A DNA stretch of 64,000 bases, taken from NCBI RefSeq assembly GCF_032884065.1, contig NC_088866.1, forward strand, positions 60,587,978-60,651,977, written 5' to 3'. This document shows positions 46,501 through 60,534 of the stretch, piece by piece. Within the stretch, counting starts at the first letter, position 1. Every line of letters begins with the position of its first letter. The notes below the pieces were generated by a model, which was not told where the DNA came from, ran no database searches, and saw only the letters and a program-made list of their open reading frames with translations. The DNA comes from Artemia franciscana (lineage: Eukaryota > Arthropoda > Branchiopoda > Anostraca > Artemiidae). The position numbers and the translations under genes were made by a program.

Positions 46501-49500
46501 CTACTTTCCCCTTCGATAATTCCGTATCTATTTGATAAATTACCGAAGTTTTGCAACAGGAAAGTGAAATATATCACAATTTTTGAGTGCTGAACAGCTG
46601 GAAGTATAATTGGAAGTTATTTTATCTCCTTTGGAGCTATTAACAAAAAGAAAAATGACAGAACTAAATAAAAAACAGTAATTACATTACTAAAACTATC
46701 GAAAACCACCCAACGGTATTCCGCAGAGAACAAAACTGCAAATAATGAGCACATTAATCTTTTTGGCCATAATTAATGAAAAATAGGATGTCCAAAAAAG
46801 GCTGGTGCTCTTACTAACCGTGATAAAAATATTCGAAATTTATATTTTGTAGTGTTATTTCAAGTGTAGATAATTTAAAGAGTTACCCCAAAAAATTAAA
46901 AGAGTAGGGCGTATATTCAAAGAGATCATAATTTTTGGTTGCAGAATGCTTCGAGACCATATCTAGGGTTTCCTAAGGAAGAGAAGTAATCGTAAAAGTT
47001 ATGGAACTGAAGGATTAAAAAATATTATTCTTCAGTTTTAATTATAATTTTATAACCAACGAGAAGAAAATATGATAAGACAAATTTTAGCTTGAAAAGA
47101 ATCAAAAGTAATTAATCACGGGTTTAGGGTGTGTTATAAATTTACACAACTTTATAAATTGAACCAAAACTTGCGATTATCATATTTGGGCTGTAAATTT
47201 CCGAGTAAGGGAAAAGAAGAGAAGTAATAAATGAACAAAAGGAAATATATTCGTAGAAAACAAAATAATAAAACTTACTAAATTTTTTAAAGCTGTAATC
47301 CGAAATTTTTTGTTTGGTTCTGTTTTATGGAATCTATATCCTTACAAGACACATTATGCACTGCGTTTCGTAAAGCCAAATGTTCACGAACGGACCTAAG
47401 ATTGTTTTTCGGACTCGAATGTCTTATCGTCTTTATTTCGTCTTTATTTCCATTTTAAAAAACAGGTATACGCAATTAAATAGAAAAGTTAGATGTCCAA
47501 AGGGCCAGATATGTTTACTTTTCTATGAAACTGTTCTAGGCTTTCTATTAATCTTGCAGAGGGGAGAAAAATTTCTTCTCATAGTTTGTTAATAACTGTA
47601 GGAAAAAATCTCTTTTTGTACCCTTTGTTTTTATGCAAATAAATCTAAAACCTCAGACAGTCTACAGTTATCTTATCATAGATAGTTTTAAACCATAACA
47701 AATATGCTTTTTTGCACAGGCTGTCAATTTGGGTATTAACACTTGCTGTACTTTATTGCAGTCTTTTTCCCTGTTTACTTATTTTACTTTCCTACTTACT
47801 TATTTTTCTTCTTTACTTGCTCGTTTCATTGCTTATGATTAATAATTTAATTCTTAAGTTAAATCATTTTCATTAGTTAATTACCTGCTTTCAGTGATTT
47901 CCAGCTTTGACTTATAATAATTTTAATTTGAACAAACTATACGGTTAGAACTTGGTTATAGCTCCAAAATTCCCATTTTCCTTATTATTTTTTTTAATTA
48001 TTGCTATTATTGCATTTCGTGAACAAGGCCATAACAATCTTTTGATTTCTTTTCTTTAAAATATTTTTTAGGGTAAATTTTAACGAAAGTTGTTTTATTT
48101 GGAACTTCTTTCTTACACGTGAAAGGGGATTATCTAATGCTGGAAAATAAACAGAATCTTTCAGTTTTTTTTAATAATGCAAAAACACTTAATGATTGGA
48201 CTCTTCAAGCACGTCTCACAGAAAGCTCAGCGACCTGTTTCCCAGGGGAACACAAAAACAATTTTCACAAAATTACGCAGAAAAGAAACGAACAACCCCA
48301 CAAAACTCAATTACTTATCAAATACTAATTTTTTTTAATACGCGAAATTGAAAAAGGAGATAGGAAAAAAAAAACGACAAAATAATCTCTAATAGACTGG
48401 ACCGGCAAAAAATACAACGAGATCCAATGAGCTTATCTAAATACTCGTTTAGTGATCATCTGAAGACCCCTAGATGGTGACAGTTCTTGAAGCTCATGGA
48501 CGATGTCAATTATATCTTTTTTTCATTTGGTAAGTCGAAGATTTGGCAACCATAAGTGTTTTTTAAAAATTAGGAAAATCTAGGAAATCATTTTTTAATA
48601 AAAAAACTTTCAAATGAACTTATGCCACTATTTTGATAGTGGCAGATAAAAAGCTTGAAAAAGAAAGGTGGTGATATTTCACCGAAAAAAAGCTAAGAAC
48701 ACAGGCATCAAGCAACTTAAGAAGGTATAGCTGTCTTTTAGAGGTTCTCTTCGTGAATCCACAGATTGGTGCTTTTACAATTTTTACGGATAAGAACCTT
48801 TACTACATTTAACTAATTTAATCCTGATTATTTGTTTACACGGTTTAACATGTCAACACTGATGAAAATGTGGTTCTCTCCTAAAAACTTCATAATTTTT
48901 CAACAACAAAAAGCAAAATCTAAAAAAAAATCCTGATTTTCATTTGTAAGTAATCCTAAAACGTTTTTTTAAATGTTTAATTTTAAAATACTGTAATTAA
49001 AATAGTTTTTTTTCAATGTCTAAAATTCTTATTTATAAAAAGTGTTTTACTTTAATATCCTTGATCCTTTAAAATATAAAAGCACTGAATTCCAAACCTC
49101 ACTGCATGAACATAGATGACCAAGATATTGCTCAACAATATGGATCTTTGGAACTAGACATAAATCTGGATTACTAAGAGTTAGATGATTGGCAGTAAAA
49201 TAGGTGTAAGCTTGAAATTATTCATAATAATTGTGCTTAAAATTTCCTGAATAAATTCATCCAGTATTTATGTTAGATTTTTGGCTGTTTCGGACTTCTG
49301 CCAATTCCTGCAGAAGCATAGGTAACAATACTTCATCGGACCTTGTCTAACTAGCGATGTTTCATTAAGAAACATCGTAATTCATTGCAATTCGTTCGGC
49401 CCTTTTTTAGAAGAAAAAAGGATGCTGTGAAACGTTCTTAAAGAAAATCATTCGGTTTTTCTTTCCCAAATACCACCAAATGCACTAAAATTTTTCGTAT

Positions 49501-50796
49501 TCTCTTACATCTTCGATAGCTTAAAAAAAAAAAAAAAACAAGATCAAACAACAGCAGATTTCCGAAGGTCATCAGCCACCCTCCCTTATAACTTGCATAC
49601 ATATCTGCGTGTTACTGTTATATCAGTCTTGTCCTGTTGAATTAGATACCATAAAAACAATGATACTTTTTTTTATTACCACGTAAACTTCCATGGATTA
49701 TTGCCTTAAGGCCTTGCAACAACGCCCATCAGTGATCAATACTGTCATGAAAACAAATGGAAAAAAAGTTTATAAAAACAAATGCTCAATTACTACATCT
49801 AAACAAAAATACCAACACACAAAAATATTTATGAGTGATTTTGTGACTTATCTCTGATTAAGAATAACTTACGAAGGTATTTTGGGTTCGTACTAGTGAG
49901 CGTGCGAGGGCTTTATTGATTCCCAAGGACAAGTAAACCTTTAAAGGAAAGCTGTGTCTTCCTAAACTGTTTGGCGCCATATGAGGTTTAGCTTGTTTTT
50001 GCTTATTTTTTTACCAGCGCATCTTATTTTTGAGTTTGGCACCCACAACTACCAAATCCTGTACTACTAGTGATCCTGTACTAGTGAGCGTGCGAGGGCA
50101 TTATTGATTCCTAAGGACAAGTAAACCTTTCAAGGAAAGTTATGCCTCCCTAAACTTTTTGGCACCATATGAGTTCAAGCTTATAATTGCTGATATTTTT
50201 TATAAGCGCATCTTATTTTTGAATTTTGGCACCCCCAACTATCAAATCCTGCACTACTACGTAAAGAGGACTTCTAAAGTGAAATGTCTGATTCATATAA
50301 TTTTCATACATTTATATGGTTTTGCAAGTTACCACTTAACCAAGCCAAAGAGTCAGATTTCATTTTGACTTACCTCCTTAATTTAACCGTAAACCAAATT
50401 GATTTATAATTTACTTGTTAAAAAAAAAATATTAAAAAAAAATACTTGTCACTTTTTGCGACATCCTATGATTGTTATCCATAGGCATTAGAAATACCAC
50501 TTGTGAAGGTATTTTTATATTATTAGTGCATTGTCTTGACTTCAGAAGAACGATGTTTCTCCCAAATGATATTTTTTCAGCCCTATCATAAAGAACACAC
50601 GACGAATGTTGTTGTTTTTTTCCAGTCCCATAATAAAGAACATACGACTAAAGAAAAGGTTTCAGTTGCACAACACACAAAAAAACATATTTTAGATTTT
50701 TGAATATACATTCTAATTTGTTGCTCCACTCCCCTTAAATATTTTTGTTGAACAAAAGGGATTTATGCGTGCTTTTAAATTAGAAGGGTATATTCT
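46501..50796. other. Intergenic region 3' of the astacin exon (copy B)
   Basis: Same content as 8269-12564. The hairpin at about 48622-48645 is unchanged. The one near 49360 has lost one base pair (ACATCGTAATT instead of ACATCGCAATT). Confidence 0.5.
49889..50270 (+). repeat. Two-unit tandem repeat of about 190 bp (copy B)
   Basis: Counterpart of 11655-12035, with both units present, confirming that the tandem predates the larger duplication. Confidence 0.8.
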
Positions 50797-52593
50797 TTAA
50801 TAATAAATAGGGTATAAAATAATTACAAAACCTGTGGCATTCCGTATGAATTCGTTTTTGTAGTTTATATGAACTTCTTGACCACGAAAAATATGATTAA
50901 AGTATTCTACATTGCACTCCTTTTGCTGCACTCCAAATAAGTCTCTTATTAGAAGAAAAGAATTGTTACAGTATGGATCTGATGAAGTTACGTCGAAGTA
51001 CCTAGTGGCAGCACGAATATAAGCAGCTCTTGGAAATTTAAACCAGTTGTAACATTCAAAAAGAGAGTATGAGCGTACAATTATTGAGCCATCAGCACTG
51101 TTTACAAAAGGGCAGTAACCACTTGCAAAGGATTTGGGAAGACAAGAAGGATCATGCTTAAAGGAAACATCAAATGCTATATAGCCTTGTTGGGCTCTTG
51201 GCATTTTCGACTGGAACTCTATCACTATATCAGGCTTTCCAACGAATTTAGAGCCTAGCTTAACCATATTCCCACATTTCATCGGCTCATCTAATTCGTA
51301 CAAGCTGGCGCTTCGTATTCCAAAAAATTCAAATCTACATTGCTGAGAAATATGCTTTAAATAAAATACTTTGATGGTGATAACAGCAACTTGGCATTTA
51401 GGAGGTTTAATCCACCAAATGCAAATAAGATTTCCACTATTTCTTGCTGAGGCATAGGATCCGGGTGTTTCAATATTCCCTCCGCACGACGGTGGTGGAT
51501 AAGCTGGTAGTGAATCTGAATTCAAATATTCACATTTCCCTCCTGAAGTTCCGAAGGGGCAAATACAAAAACAATTTGGCCCTAGGTATCCGTGATTTAC
51601 GCAGTTATTTTTTGTTTGGCACTTCTTTTCCCAAGATTCAATGCAACCATATGCCCGATTAATTACTAGCTTATCATAGTGACTTACACTATGCAAGTCA
51701 GACAAAAGGTACTGAAGACTTGGGTCACGAGGTAGCATTGTAGGTAAATTATTTTTGATATCCAGGGAAAATGCATACCACTGGTAATGCATGTTAGATA
51801 AATAATTATAAGGAACACTATAATCGAATAGTGCATCTTTTTTAAAGTCCTTTTCATTTTGTCTTGGATAATTCCTTTTAATAACTATTAGATATTGATC
51901 TCTGTCTCTTCTCTGATGCTCATGACTCAAGCCAAGAGCATGCCCGAGCTCGTGAGCTGCCAGGATATCGGTCCAACATCCATTGCCCAAGCTTAGCTCC
52001 TGCAGCCACGCATGGTGGAGTCTTCCAATGAAAGAATGGCATGAGCCAGGTTGATTAGTAATAAAAAGCCTTGCTTCTCCGAGGAAAGGCAGCCGTGCTC
52101 CAGGTACCCATGGAACAGTACGGATGCAAGTATCTTCTTCCCATTGTTTGAATCCTCTTGAAATAAAAGACGTATCGACGTGACTAAAGCTCCGTGGATC
52201 AATTTGATAAGGAACTATAACTAGACCATTCTTTTGTTTGGGCCAATGAAAATATTTAGATATCCTTGCCACTCTGTCTCTTAAATCAAAATTCCTTAGC
52301 ATCTCCCAAGTTTCTTTTGTGTACAAAATGTCTCCTATTACACGATAGAGTTGGGCAGGCACATTTTTATACAATAAGTTTGAAGATTTGGTACCGTTTA
52401 TAGTTTCTAAAAATCGATGCAAAAACCGTGAATCACCATAATTGGATAAATTTTTAACCTCAAAGTCTTCATTTTTCTTTAGTTTGTGTGATTTTTTGGT
52501 TTCTTTCAAATCTACTTTGCCTTCAGAAGGGATTATAGACACACTGTCCACGCTCAGTGAGGTGAAAGACTCAGTATGACGCATAGTTGAGAC
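50797..52593 (-). CDS. Astacin-family zinc metalloprotease, 3'-terminal exon (copy B)
   Basis: Open frame of 595 codons from an ATG at 52584. HELGHALGLSHEHQRRDRD lies at residues 211-229 (zinc His211, His215, His221, catalytic Glu212), the Met-turn SNMHY at 263-267, EGF-like cysteines at about 322-351, and CUB-like regions at about 367-472 and 477-595. It differs from copy A at about 20 residues, none in the zinc motif. The ATG is probably not the real start: no signal peptide follows, copy A has ATA there, and TTTTATAG/GTCTCAAC just upstream looks like a splice acceptor. An upstream exon on the minus strand is expected. Likely functional, secreted, substrate unknown. Confidence 0.85.
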   Translation of the reverse strand, partial: VSTMRHTESFTSLSVDSVSIIPSEGKVDLKETKKSHKLKKNEDFEVKNLSNYGDSRFLHRFLETINGTKSSNLLYKNVPAQLYRVIGDILYTKETWEMLRNFDLRDRVARISKYFHWPKQKNGLVIVPYQIDPRSFSHVDTSFISRGFKQWEEDTCIRTVPWVPGARLPFLGEARLFITNQPGSCHSFIGRLHHAWLQELSLGNGCWTDILAAHELGHALGLSHEHQRRDRDQYLIVIKRNYPRQNEKDFKKDALFDYSVPYNYLSNMHYQWYAFSLDIKNNLPTMLPRDPSLQYLLSDLHSVSHYDKLVINRAYGCIESWEKKCQTKNNCVNHGYLGPNCFCICPFGTSGGKCEYLNSDSLPAYPPPSCGGNIETPGSYASARNSGNLICIWWIKPPKCQVAVITIKVFYLKHISQQCRFEFFGIRSASLYELDEPMKCGNMVKLGSKFVGKPDIVIEFQSKMPRAQQGYIAFDVSFKHDPSCLPKSFASGYCPFVNSADGSIIVRSYSLFECYNWFKFPRAAYIRAATRYFDVTSSDPYCNNSFLLIRDLFGVQQKECNVEYFNHIFRGQEVHINYKNEFIRNATGFVIILYPIYY

Positions 52594-52655
52594 CTATAAA
52601 ATGAATTGAAACCAATATTTTAATTATTAAAACCTATATATAAAACAATGAAAAC

Positions 52656-52723
<68 letters not shown>

Positions 52724-54439
52724 TAATTTAGGCATGAATTTTACTTAAACAGGAATATAGGGAGGGGGGGGGGGGGTGGAAATACGCATTGAATAAAAAA
52801 AATGATTAAATCCTGTCCCCAAATTGAGTTAATTTTTGTGTATTAGGTTCCTTGAATGCTATCTCAAGACCATGAGGTCCTCGGGCAATGAAAAAGATAA
52901 TTTCTAGATTCTACAAAGGCCAATTTTACCCTAGCTTTTCAGACTTATTGTCAGAACGAACATATAAATAGGAATATTTTCATCCATTTTTGCATTACAT
53001 TTCCCTTCAATGGATAATCGGGTTGTCATATCGAAAGTCAGATGAAAAATTAGATTTTGACTGACAATCTGTCAATCAGATGATGGTTTTAGTCTTAAAA
53101 TCGAGACTCTATCTTCTAAGTTAGTTGATCGACTTTAGGCCTTCTGACATTTTGTTTGTTTGTTGTTATTCTCCTTCGAGTAAGCAGAAAAAATATAGAA
53201 CATGGAATTTCATATAGAAGCATGGGCACCCATAAGGGGGGAGAAATAAAGTCAAACTATCTTTAAAACGTAAAACTACCATAGATCACTGGCAGTAAAT
53301 AAATGGAACTCAAAACAAACAGAGATTAGGATAAATAGCCAATTCAAACTCAAAACTAGCAAAAACTAACATTATTAGGGCTGACAACCCTCATACCTTC
53401 TCAAGACCAGAACATAATTTAGGCTTTACCGAAAAAAAATGACCGTGGATTGTCAGTTTAATATAAATATACTGATATTTATTCCTTAAAGTTTTATTTC
53501 TTTTATTAATTTAATTTAAAAAAAGTGGAAACATTTAAAACGTACTTTGTAATGACGTTTTTCGTAAAAATTTGATTTTATTTTAAGAATTATTTTTGTT
53601 AAATTACTAAAGCTTTTTAAATACGTTAATTTCCTTTAAAATAAGCCATTAAACAGCTTTCTAAGATGTTTCAGTGTCCAGCTAGCAGCGGAGAAGAAGA
53701 AAACGGAAATAAAAAAAAAGATACTGTCGATGTGGAATATTGTGGCTGCAGCCACTTTCTTTTTTTCAAGCCGATAGATCTTCCTCGTTATTAAAGCCAA
53801 GGGACGGTAAGTTTATTATGCAGGGGTTTCTGGCAAAGTGGTTCCAATAGTGTTTTTCTTGTTTTCATCTGATATTAATTTTAGGAGCGTCCGAAAGCTT
53901 GTTTATGTTATAGGCTACTACTATTGTCTGCAGCACCTCATTGCTGACAACTTCAGTAAGAGCCGAGCACCAGCACTTAAATTTATGGTTGTTTAATGTG
54001 TGTGTTGTTGTATACAATGTATTGTGTAGTGTTTTTAAATTCACCAAGCAGCGTGCTATTCAAGTAGTTACTTTTCTTCACTACCGCATGAATAACACCC
54101 TGTCTCTCCCCCCTCCTCAATAAAAACACTGTAGCTACGCCTCTGAGTATACACTTAGTGCCTTCTGGCTAGTTCAAAATCCCCCACAACTTACTCTTAA
54201 GGTCTAACTTAATGTTATGAGTTGTTCTTGAGATGTTGCTTTGTCACCTTTTCGAAAGTCCACCTGCTCACAGTTTACTTTGATTTATTCAACGTCCGCC
54301 TAAATATATCTTATATTTGATTACTGATGACATTGTTATATGCTCTTTGGATTATTGGTTACAAAATGGCTATCTCGCAATTTCGATTGAATATGTTTGG
54401 GGAAAAGAGGATATCAGAGAGGCGTGGCTATTTTCCTGC
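52594..54439. other. (AT)n and intergenic sequence (copy B)
   Basis: A single (AT)n tract at about 52657-52724 takes the place of the two tracts and insert seen in copy A. Then AT-rich sequence with no gene, including the 131-bp deletion near 53240 that removes the start of the dispersed repeat. Confidence 0.6.
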
Positions 54440-56670
54440 CACGACGTTTGACTCTTAAAACAGAACTAGTACTATACATTTCAAGTAAAAAAAGACTCCT
54501 TTAAAGTTCACAAGACCACCCTTTCTATAAAAGTATTCATGCCCCGGGGCATAGCTTACGACCCTTATTCTAGACTCTGGGGGGCTATGTCCAACCCCAA
54601 AGATTTTGTTATGTGATCTTTAGACTGTTTTTGAACAAATGACTACCTCAAAATTTCTATCAAATGCATTTGGGAAAAATATGACGTGGAGGGTACAGCT
54701 GCCTTCCGATAAATTTGATTACAAGGGCACTTAAACTTCTGATTTTTGATCCAATGAGCACCTTCAAAGTTAACCACACTTTCCAAAAAAAAACTCGAGT
54801 CATAGCTTACAAACCTGGCCCTAAGGGCTCTGGGGGGAGGGGGGTCCCATCCTCAAAGACATAATTTCTGGAGTTTTAAACTACGTCAAACAAAATAGCT
54901 ATCTCAATGAGCCGTTTTCGAAGTTTCACAGACAACAAATGATCATCTAAAAATTTCTATCAGATGCATTTCGGGAAAATGCAACGTGTGTGTTAGGGGG
55001 GAAGGGAATAGCTGCCCTCTGATCACTTTGACTCTTAAAAAGAGCACTATAACTTCTGATTACCAATCCAATGAGCCCTCTCCGAAGTTTATCCGACCGC
55101 CCTTTTTATAAAAAACCTTATATACCCCAGGATATAATTTACAACCCTTGACCTGAGGGCTAAGAGGGGGAGGGTGGGGAATTTTACCCTCAAAGATATA
55201 ATTCCTGGACCTTTCAACTACGCTGAACAAAATGTCTATCTAAAAATTTTGACTGGATATTTTGGAGAAAAGATTGGAATTAGGCCTGGTTGACCTCCAA
55301 TTACTTTTGACTATTAAAAATGCCACTAGCCCTCTCCATTTCCAATGGAATGAGATCTTTTTGAAGTTTCTTTGACATTTTTTTCTATAAGAAGTGTCCT
55401 GGTAAAAAAAGAAAATAATAATAAAAGAAAAAAATAATACATTGTCCCCACATCGGATATGGATGACTATCCGGATATGGACCCCTCTGGTCCCCCAATA
55501 AAAATGATGGAGATTTACCCTTGGAAGGATTTGTCGTAGATGCGTCGAAAGGGACTCATTGAATTGGAAATTGAAAACTTAGTGGCATCTTTAATCGTCA
55601 AAAGTAACTATTGGACAACCGACCCCTGCCCCCATTTTTCTAAGCATAAACAGTCAATATTTTGAAATATCCATTTTTTTAGCGTTGTTGAAATGCTCAT
55701 TAATTATATATTTGTGGATTACAACCCCCCCCCCCATAGCCCGCAGGACAAGGCCTATAAATTATGCCCTGGGGACATATAAGGTTTTTATAGAATGGCT
55801 GGCTGTATAAACTTTGAAGGGTACTCATGGGATTGGAAATTGTTAATTCTACTGCCCAATTTAAGAGTCAAAGTGATCAGAGGGCAAAAAGCTCTCCTTC
55901 CCTCCGTCCTATTTTGTCATTTTGTCTAAATGCATTCGATAGAAATTTTACGATATCCATTTGCTCAGAACGGTCTAAGGATCACATAACAAAACCTTGG
56001 GGTTGACACAACCTCCACGAGTCTAGGGGGAAGGTTTGAAAGTTATATTTTAGGGGTATATAAGGAATTTTATGGAGGGGATGGTTGTGTGAACTTCAGA
56101 AGAGACTCATTTGATTCGAACTTTGAAGCTCTAGTTTCCTTTTAAGAGTCAAATTGATGGTGAGAGAGACAAAAAACATATAAAAACACACAGATTCAGA
56201 CATACAAACAGACCAAGACAGACACTGGGACAAGTAACCTCTGTCCAGACACACGGAAGGCAACTAGCCCCTCACCCCTGACACCTTCTTCCTATCGAAA
56301 TTGTGAATATGGATTTTCCTCACAATAGTCCAAAGAGTGTATAACAATGCCTTCAGTCTGGACACAACACCCCAGAGACATAGGTTATGAGATATGTCCC
56401 GGTGCATACAAGGTTTTTATGGAACAGGTGGTCGGATAAACTTTGGATCCGATGGGGCTCATTTGATTGGAATTTGCAAGCTTTAGTGTCTTTTTTAAGA
56501 GTCAAGAGGGAATGGAGGGTAATCATTCCCCTCCAAGCCTTTCATTTCCAAAAACACATCCAGTCAAAATTCTAAGAGAGCTATTTTATTTAGTATTGTT
56601 GAAATTGTCGTAATTATTTGGGGATGACAAACTCCCCACAGTCCTCAAGGCAAGGGCTGTAAATTTGGGA
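54440..56670. repeat. Head-to-head array of degenerate repeats (copy B)
   Basis: Counterpart of 17028-19180. The plus units here keep about 70 bp near 54715-54785 (TTACAAGGGCACTTAAACTT, CCAATGAGCACC) that copy A lost, which makes the unit structure clearer. The orientation switch is at about 55400-55530. Confidence 0.7.
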
Positions 56671-56819
56671 ATTCGTTACTTGTTAATATATAGTATATTT
56701 TAAATGTTATTAAGAAAGGTGTTCACGTTTGAACTTTAATTTCCTAAGAGATGAAGGGCATTCACGTGAGCCTTTCACAGCATGTTGGGGCAATTTTTGA
56801 AGTAAATTAAAACACATTA

Positions 56820-58010
56820 TGTGCATTCAGATTGTCAAAAGGGCGTAACTGAGGAATGACTGGGCATATTAGTTTGGAACTTTCAGGAAATGATAAGGGA
56901 GATAAACAACAAGACAATATTTGCATGCTACAACTATTACTACCAGTGCTACTGCTTCCACTGCTACTACTACTACCACACTACTCCTTTTACAATATTG
57001 AGGGGAAATTTGAGCTAAATCAAAGGACGCTGTGTGAATGTGCATTGTCAAAAGAGCGGGTCTCGAGAATAAATTTGGGTATTAAGTTGGAACTTTCAGA
57101 GAATGTTGAAAGGGGATGATCATCTGACCGAAAGACAATATGTACTCGCTACCACTAATACTACTATCACTGCTATATTTAGTGCTACTACTACTTCTAT
57201 TGCAAGAAGTAGTATATAATTACTTCTGTTGCAGTAGATGCAACTATCTACTTCTATTGTACTTCTACTTCTATTGCTATACTACTTCCATTGCTACTTC
57301 TACTTCACTTGTAAAGGCAATAAGATAATACTGCTGCTGCTACTAGTACTACTGCTATTGCTATTAATACTACTACTAGTAATACCAATACTACTGCTGT
57401 GACTACTATTACAATTATGCCTAAGGTTATGAAGGTCAAATTGTCAATATTTTTTTCGGGAGGGAGGGGGCGAATATGAACTAAATCACAAAACTTTGTC
57501 TGTATGCAGGTTGTCAAAATGGCGTAACAGCAATATCTTAGGAACAGTTTGGTATGCTAAATTAAACTAACAGGGCTTGTTGTGATGGATGTTGAAACAA
57601 CCAAAAGAAAATATTTGTATCCCAATGCTACTGCTTCTACTCGTAATTCTAGCACGGCTGCTATTATCACCACTTTACTACTACTTCCACTAAAGCTAAG
57701 GCTACTTCTATTAATTCTACTGCTGCTACTACTAATGCTGCAACTAATATTAGGGGTAATTAGGCGAAAAATTTGGGAAACACTGAAACAGTATGGAACT
57801 ATATAGAAACATACGATGTCAACACAGGCTGTCAAAAGAAATTATCAGAAATGCTTCAGGAACGGATGATGGTACTTTAAACTTTCATCGTGTGTTGAAG
57901 GGAATGTTGAAGAAGCCAAAGATGGTATGCCCATACTGCTACTAATACTAGTGCAACTATTGTTACTACACAAGCTAAGAGTACTAAGCTGAAGCTTTTA
58001 ATGAATACTT
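56820..58010 (+). repeat. Four-unit tandem repeat with CTA/TAC tracts (copy B)
   Basis: Counterpart of 19320-20510 with the same four units and small differences in triplet number. Confidence 0.7.
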
Positions 58011-58119
58011 AGGCGGGTATTGAGCTAAATCAAGAGTTCTTGTGCCCTTTTTAAGAGTCAAAAGAGACTGGAGGGCAAGCAGCCCTCCTTCCAAGCCCAT
58101 TCATTTTCTAAACACATCC

Positions 58120-58740
58120 AATCAACATTTTAACCAAAAGTGAGCTCCATAAACCAAAAGTGAGCAGAAATAAAGTAAAATAATCTTCCGAGCATAAAAC
58201 TACCATAACGACCATCAATAAATAAATTAAACCCGAAGCGAACAGAAATTATAATAAATAGCGGAGTCAAACTGAAAACGAGCAAAAATAAACATGAGTA
58301 GGGCTGACAACCCCCATACTTTCTCAACACCTGAACATAATGTTCACTTTACTTAAAACAATTTAAATGTTTTCTCTTTTTTAGATTGTATAAACATTAA
58401 GAATTTTAAGGAATATATAGCAATATATGTATATTAAACTACCAGTTTCTTTTTTTTTCAGTATAGTGCAAATTATGTTCTGCTCTTGAGAAGGCATAGG
58501 GGTTTTCAGCCTTCCTCAAGTTATTTTTTGCTCGTTTTGAACTTGAGTCAGATATTTACAGTAATTTCTGTTTGTTTTTGGTTTCATTTATTTATTGATG
58601 GTTAATTGTAGTAGTTTTATGCCAGAAAGATGATTTGACATTATTTCTGCTCATTTTTGGTTCAATGTTGCTCTTTACTTTCCTTTGAAAAACTTGTTTG
58701 TTAGAAGAAGTATTTTCAAATTAATCTCCATAATAAGCCA
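58120..58740. repeat. Inverted pair of the about 250-bp repeat (copy B)
   Basis: Counterpart of 20630-21235. The spacer holds an extra TTGAGAAGGCATAGG-like string near 58484 that is missing from copy A, and this lengthens the match between the two arms. Confidence 0.7.
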
Positions 58741-60534
58741 ATTTTCTTATGTATCTATTGATATCAAAATTCCGTTTGGTAGAGTTTCGGTTACTATTGA
58801 GCCGGGTCACTCCTTACTTACCGTTCATTACTACGAACTGTTTCACGGGCAATTTTCCTTTTGAGTTTGTTTGGCTGTTTTGCATTGTCTATAGAAAATA
58901 TTTCAAATATAGAAATAAGTATGAAGCTGCTTCAGCAGCTGTACGATATGTGGATTTTTCTTAGTGTTTGTTCGAAATATTGTAACGGTTTGTTTTCTTT
59001 ATTCTTCTTTTGTTTATTCTCTTCTTTGTGTGATGAAAAAAAAAGGAAAGATTAAATGATAATTTGCATTTTAGCTCCTAAGTTTTATCACTCCTTTCTT
59101 CACTATTATTTTTCATCATGATTATTTTTCCTCTTATTATTTTTCTTTTTTTTTAAGATCATTTATAAAAATATTTAACGATAGTCTATATGATAATTAC
59201 AGCAAAGGTTTGCTATTTACTGTTTTGCAATTTTAAAATTATTTAAGTAGCAATTTTTTTTTTCATAAGGACAATAAGAATAAACAATTTTGAAAAGCCA
59301 TAAAAAAACAAAACAAGTTTTTTGTACAGAAAAACGAAAGGAAAAAAAGTTAACAAAATAAAACAGCCTTGAAAATAAACACATTAAAATTACGAAAATT
59401 CCTGACATAAAAAAGAAACGAATATAAAACTTTGGCATGCAGACTCGCCGACTAAGGAGTTTTATAAATGCTAAATTTAGGCCAGCTATCCTTGCAAAAA
59501 TTTGGATTTGCTGAAAATTGCGGAACTTGCTAAAATTTGGATTTTAAATGATAATCCAGATTATAAGAACATTCTTTTTTTTGATAACAGAACAGTCCAA
59601 AGTCTCCACCAAAAAGGTGGCACATTCAAATACTCATCAGAAACACAGATCCAACAAGAGAAAAACACTTCGTTTCTTATACAGACAATCATTACAGTGC
59701 TTCCGCTTTTTTATTTCAATTTTCCTTATCTCAATAACAATTTTCCCTAAAAATCCTTACCTTTAGATTTCTCCCTATGTTTTCCCTAAGAAATGGATAT
59801 TTTACCCTCGATTTCCACAAAGCTTACATGAAAAAGCATCAAATCGTTATTTTTTAGTTTAGATTGTAACAGCATTTGACATTTTTTACACTTACGAGGA
59901 TACTGAAAAAAAAGATACAATAAAAGTCTTATCCGGCACTTCACCAAACGTAGCCTTTGCCATCGTTGTTGTGCCAGTGACTGCTAACCGGGGCTTCAAC
60001 TTCAAAACTGTCAAAAACATATTATCATAGCCAAAACACATGAGAAAAGATGAGAACGTTGAAACTTGAAAAACATGAGATTTCGCATGAGAATTTTCTT
60101 TTGTTTATATTTTGAATTCAGTGTTCAAACGAAACCCAAATTTGGCAGCAGATCATTATATCACTCATTTCTATTTAAACTCAGCTTTCAACTAATAGGC
60201 ACGTATTCTGCGCTCCTAATAGTGTCTGGTTTTTACTCACTGGGGTTTGGTGCTGGTTTGGTGTTGCACCTACAAGGGAGATTCTTGGTCTCACCTAATT
60301 ACCATATCCCCTTTACTTCTTACTAGAACCTGATTCCCGAACAAGTTTTGGGGAGTCTACAATGATAAGGAAAATCTAGCCACTAATGATCCCGAAAATG
60401 GGTTAAAGAGGTCACCAGCAAATAAAAAAAGCATACATAGAAAAAAAATGGAGTATCATCAGTTAGTTCGCTCGTTACTAAGGAAAACAGCTAATATCAA
60501 CTTCCAACTAAGATAATAAAAATAAATCATCGGA
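58741..60534. other. Intergenic, no gene accepted (copy B)
   Basis: Counterpart of 21236-23026, AT-rich, with the same anonymous 86-codon frame at 60066-60326. Confidence 0.4.
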
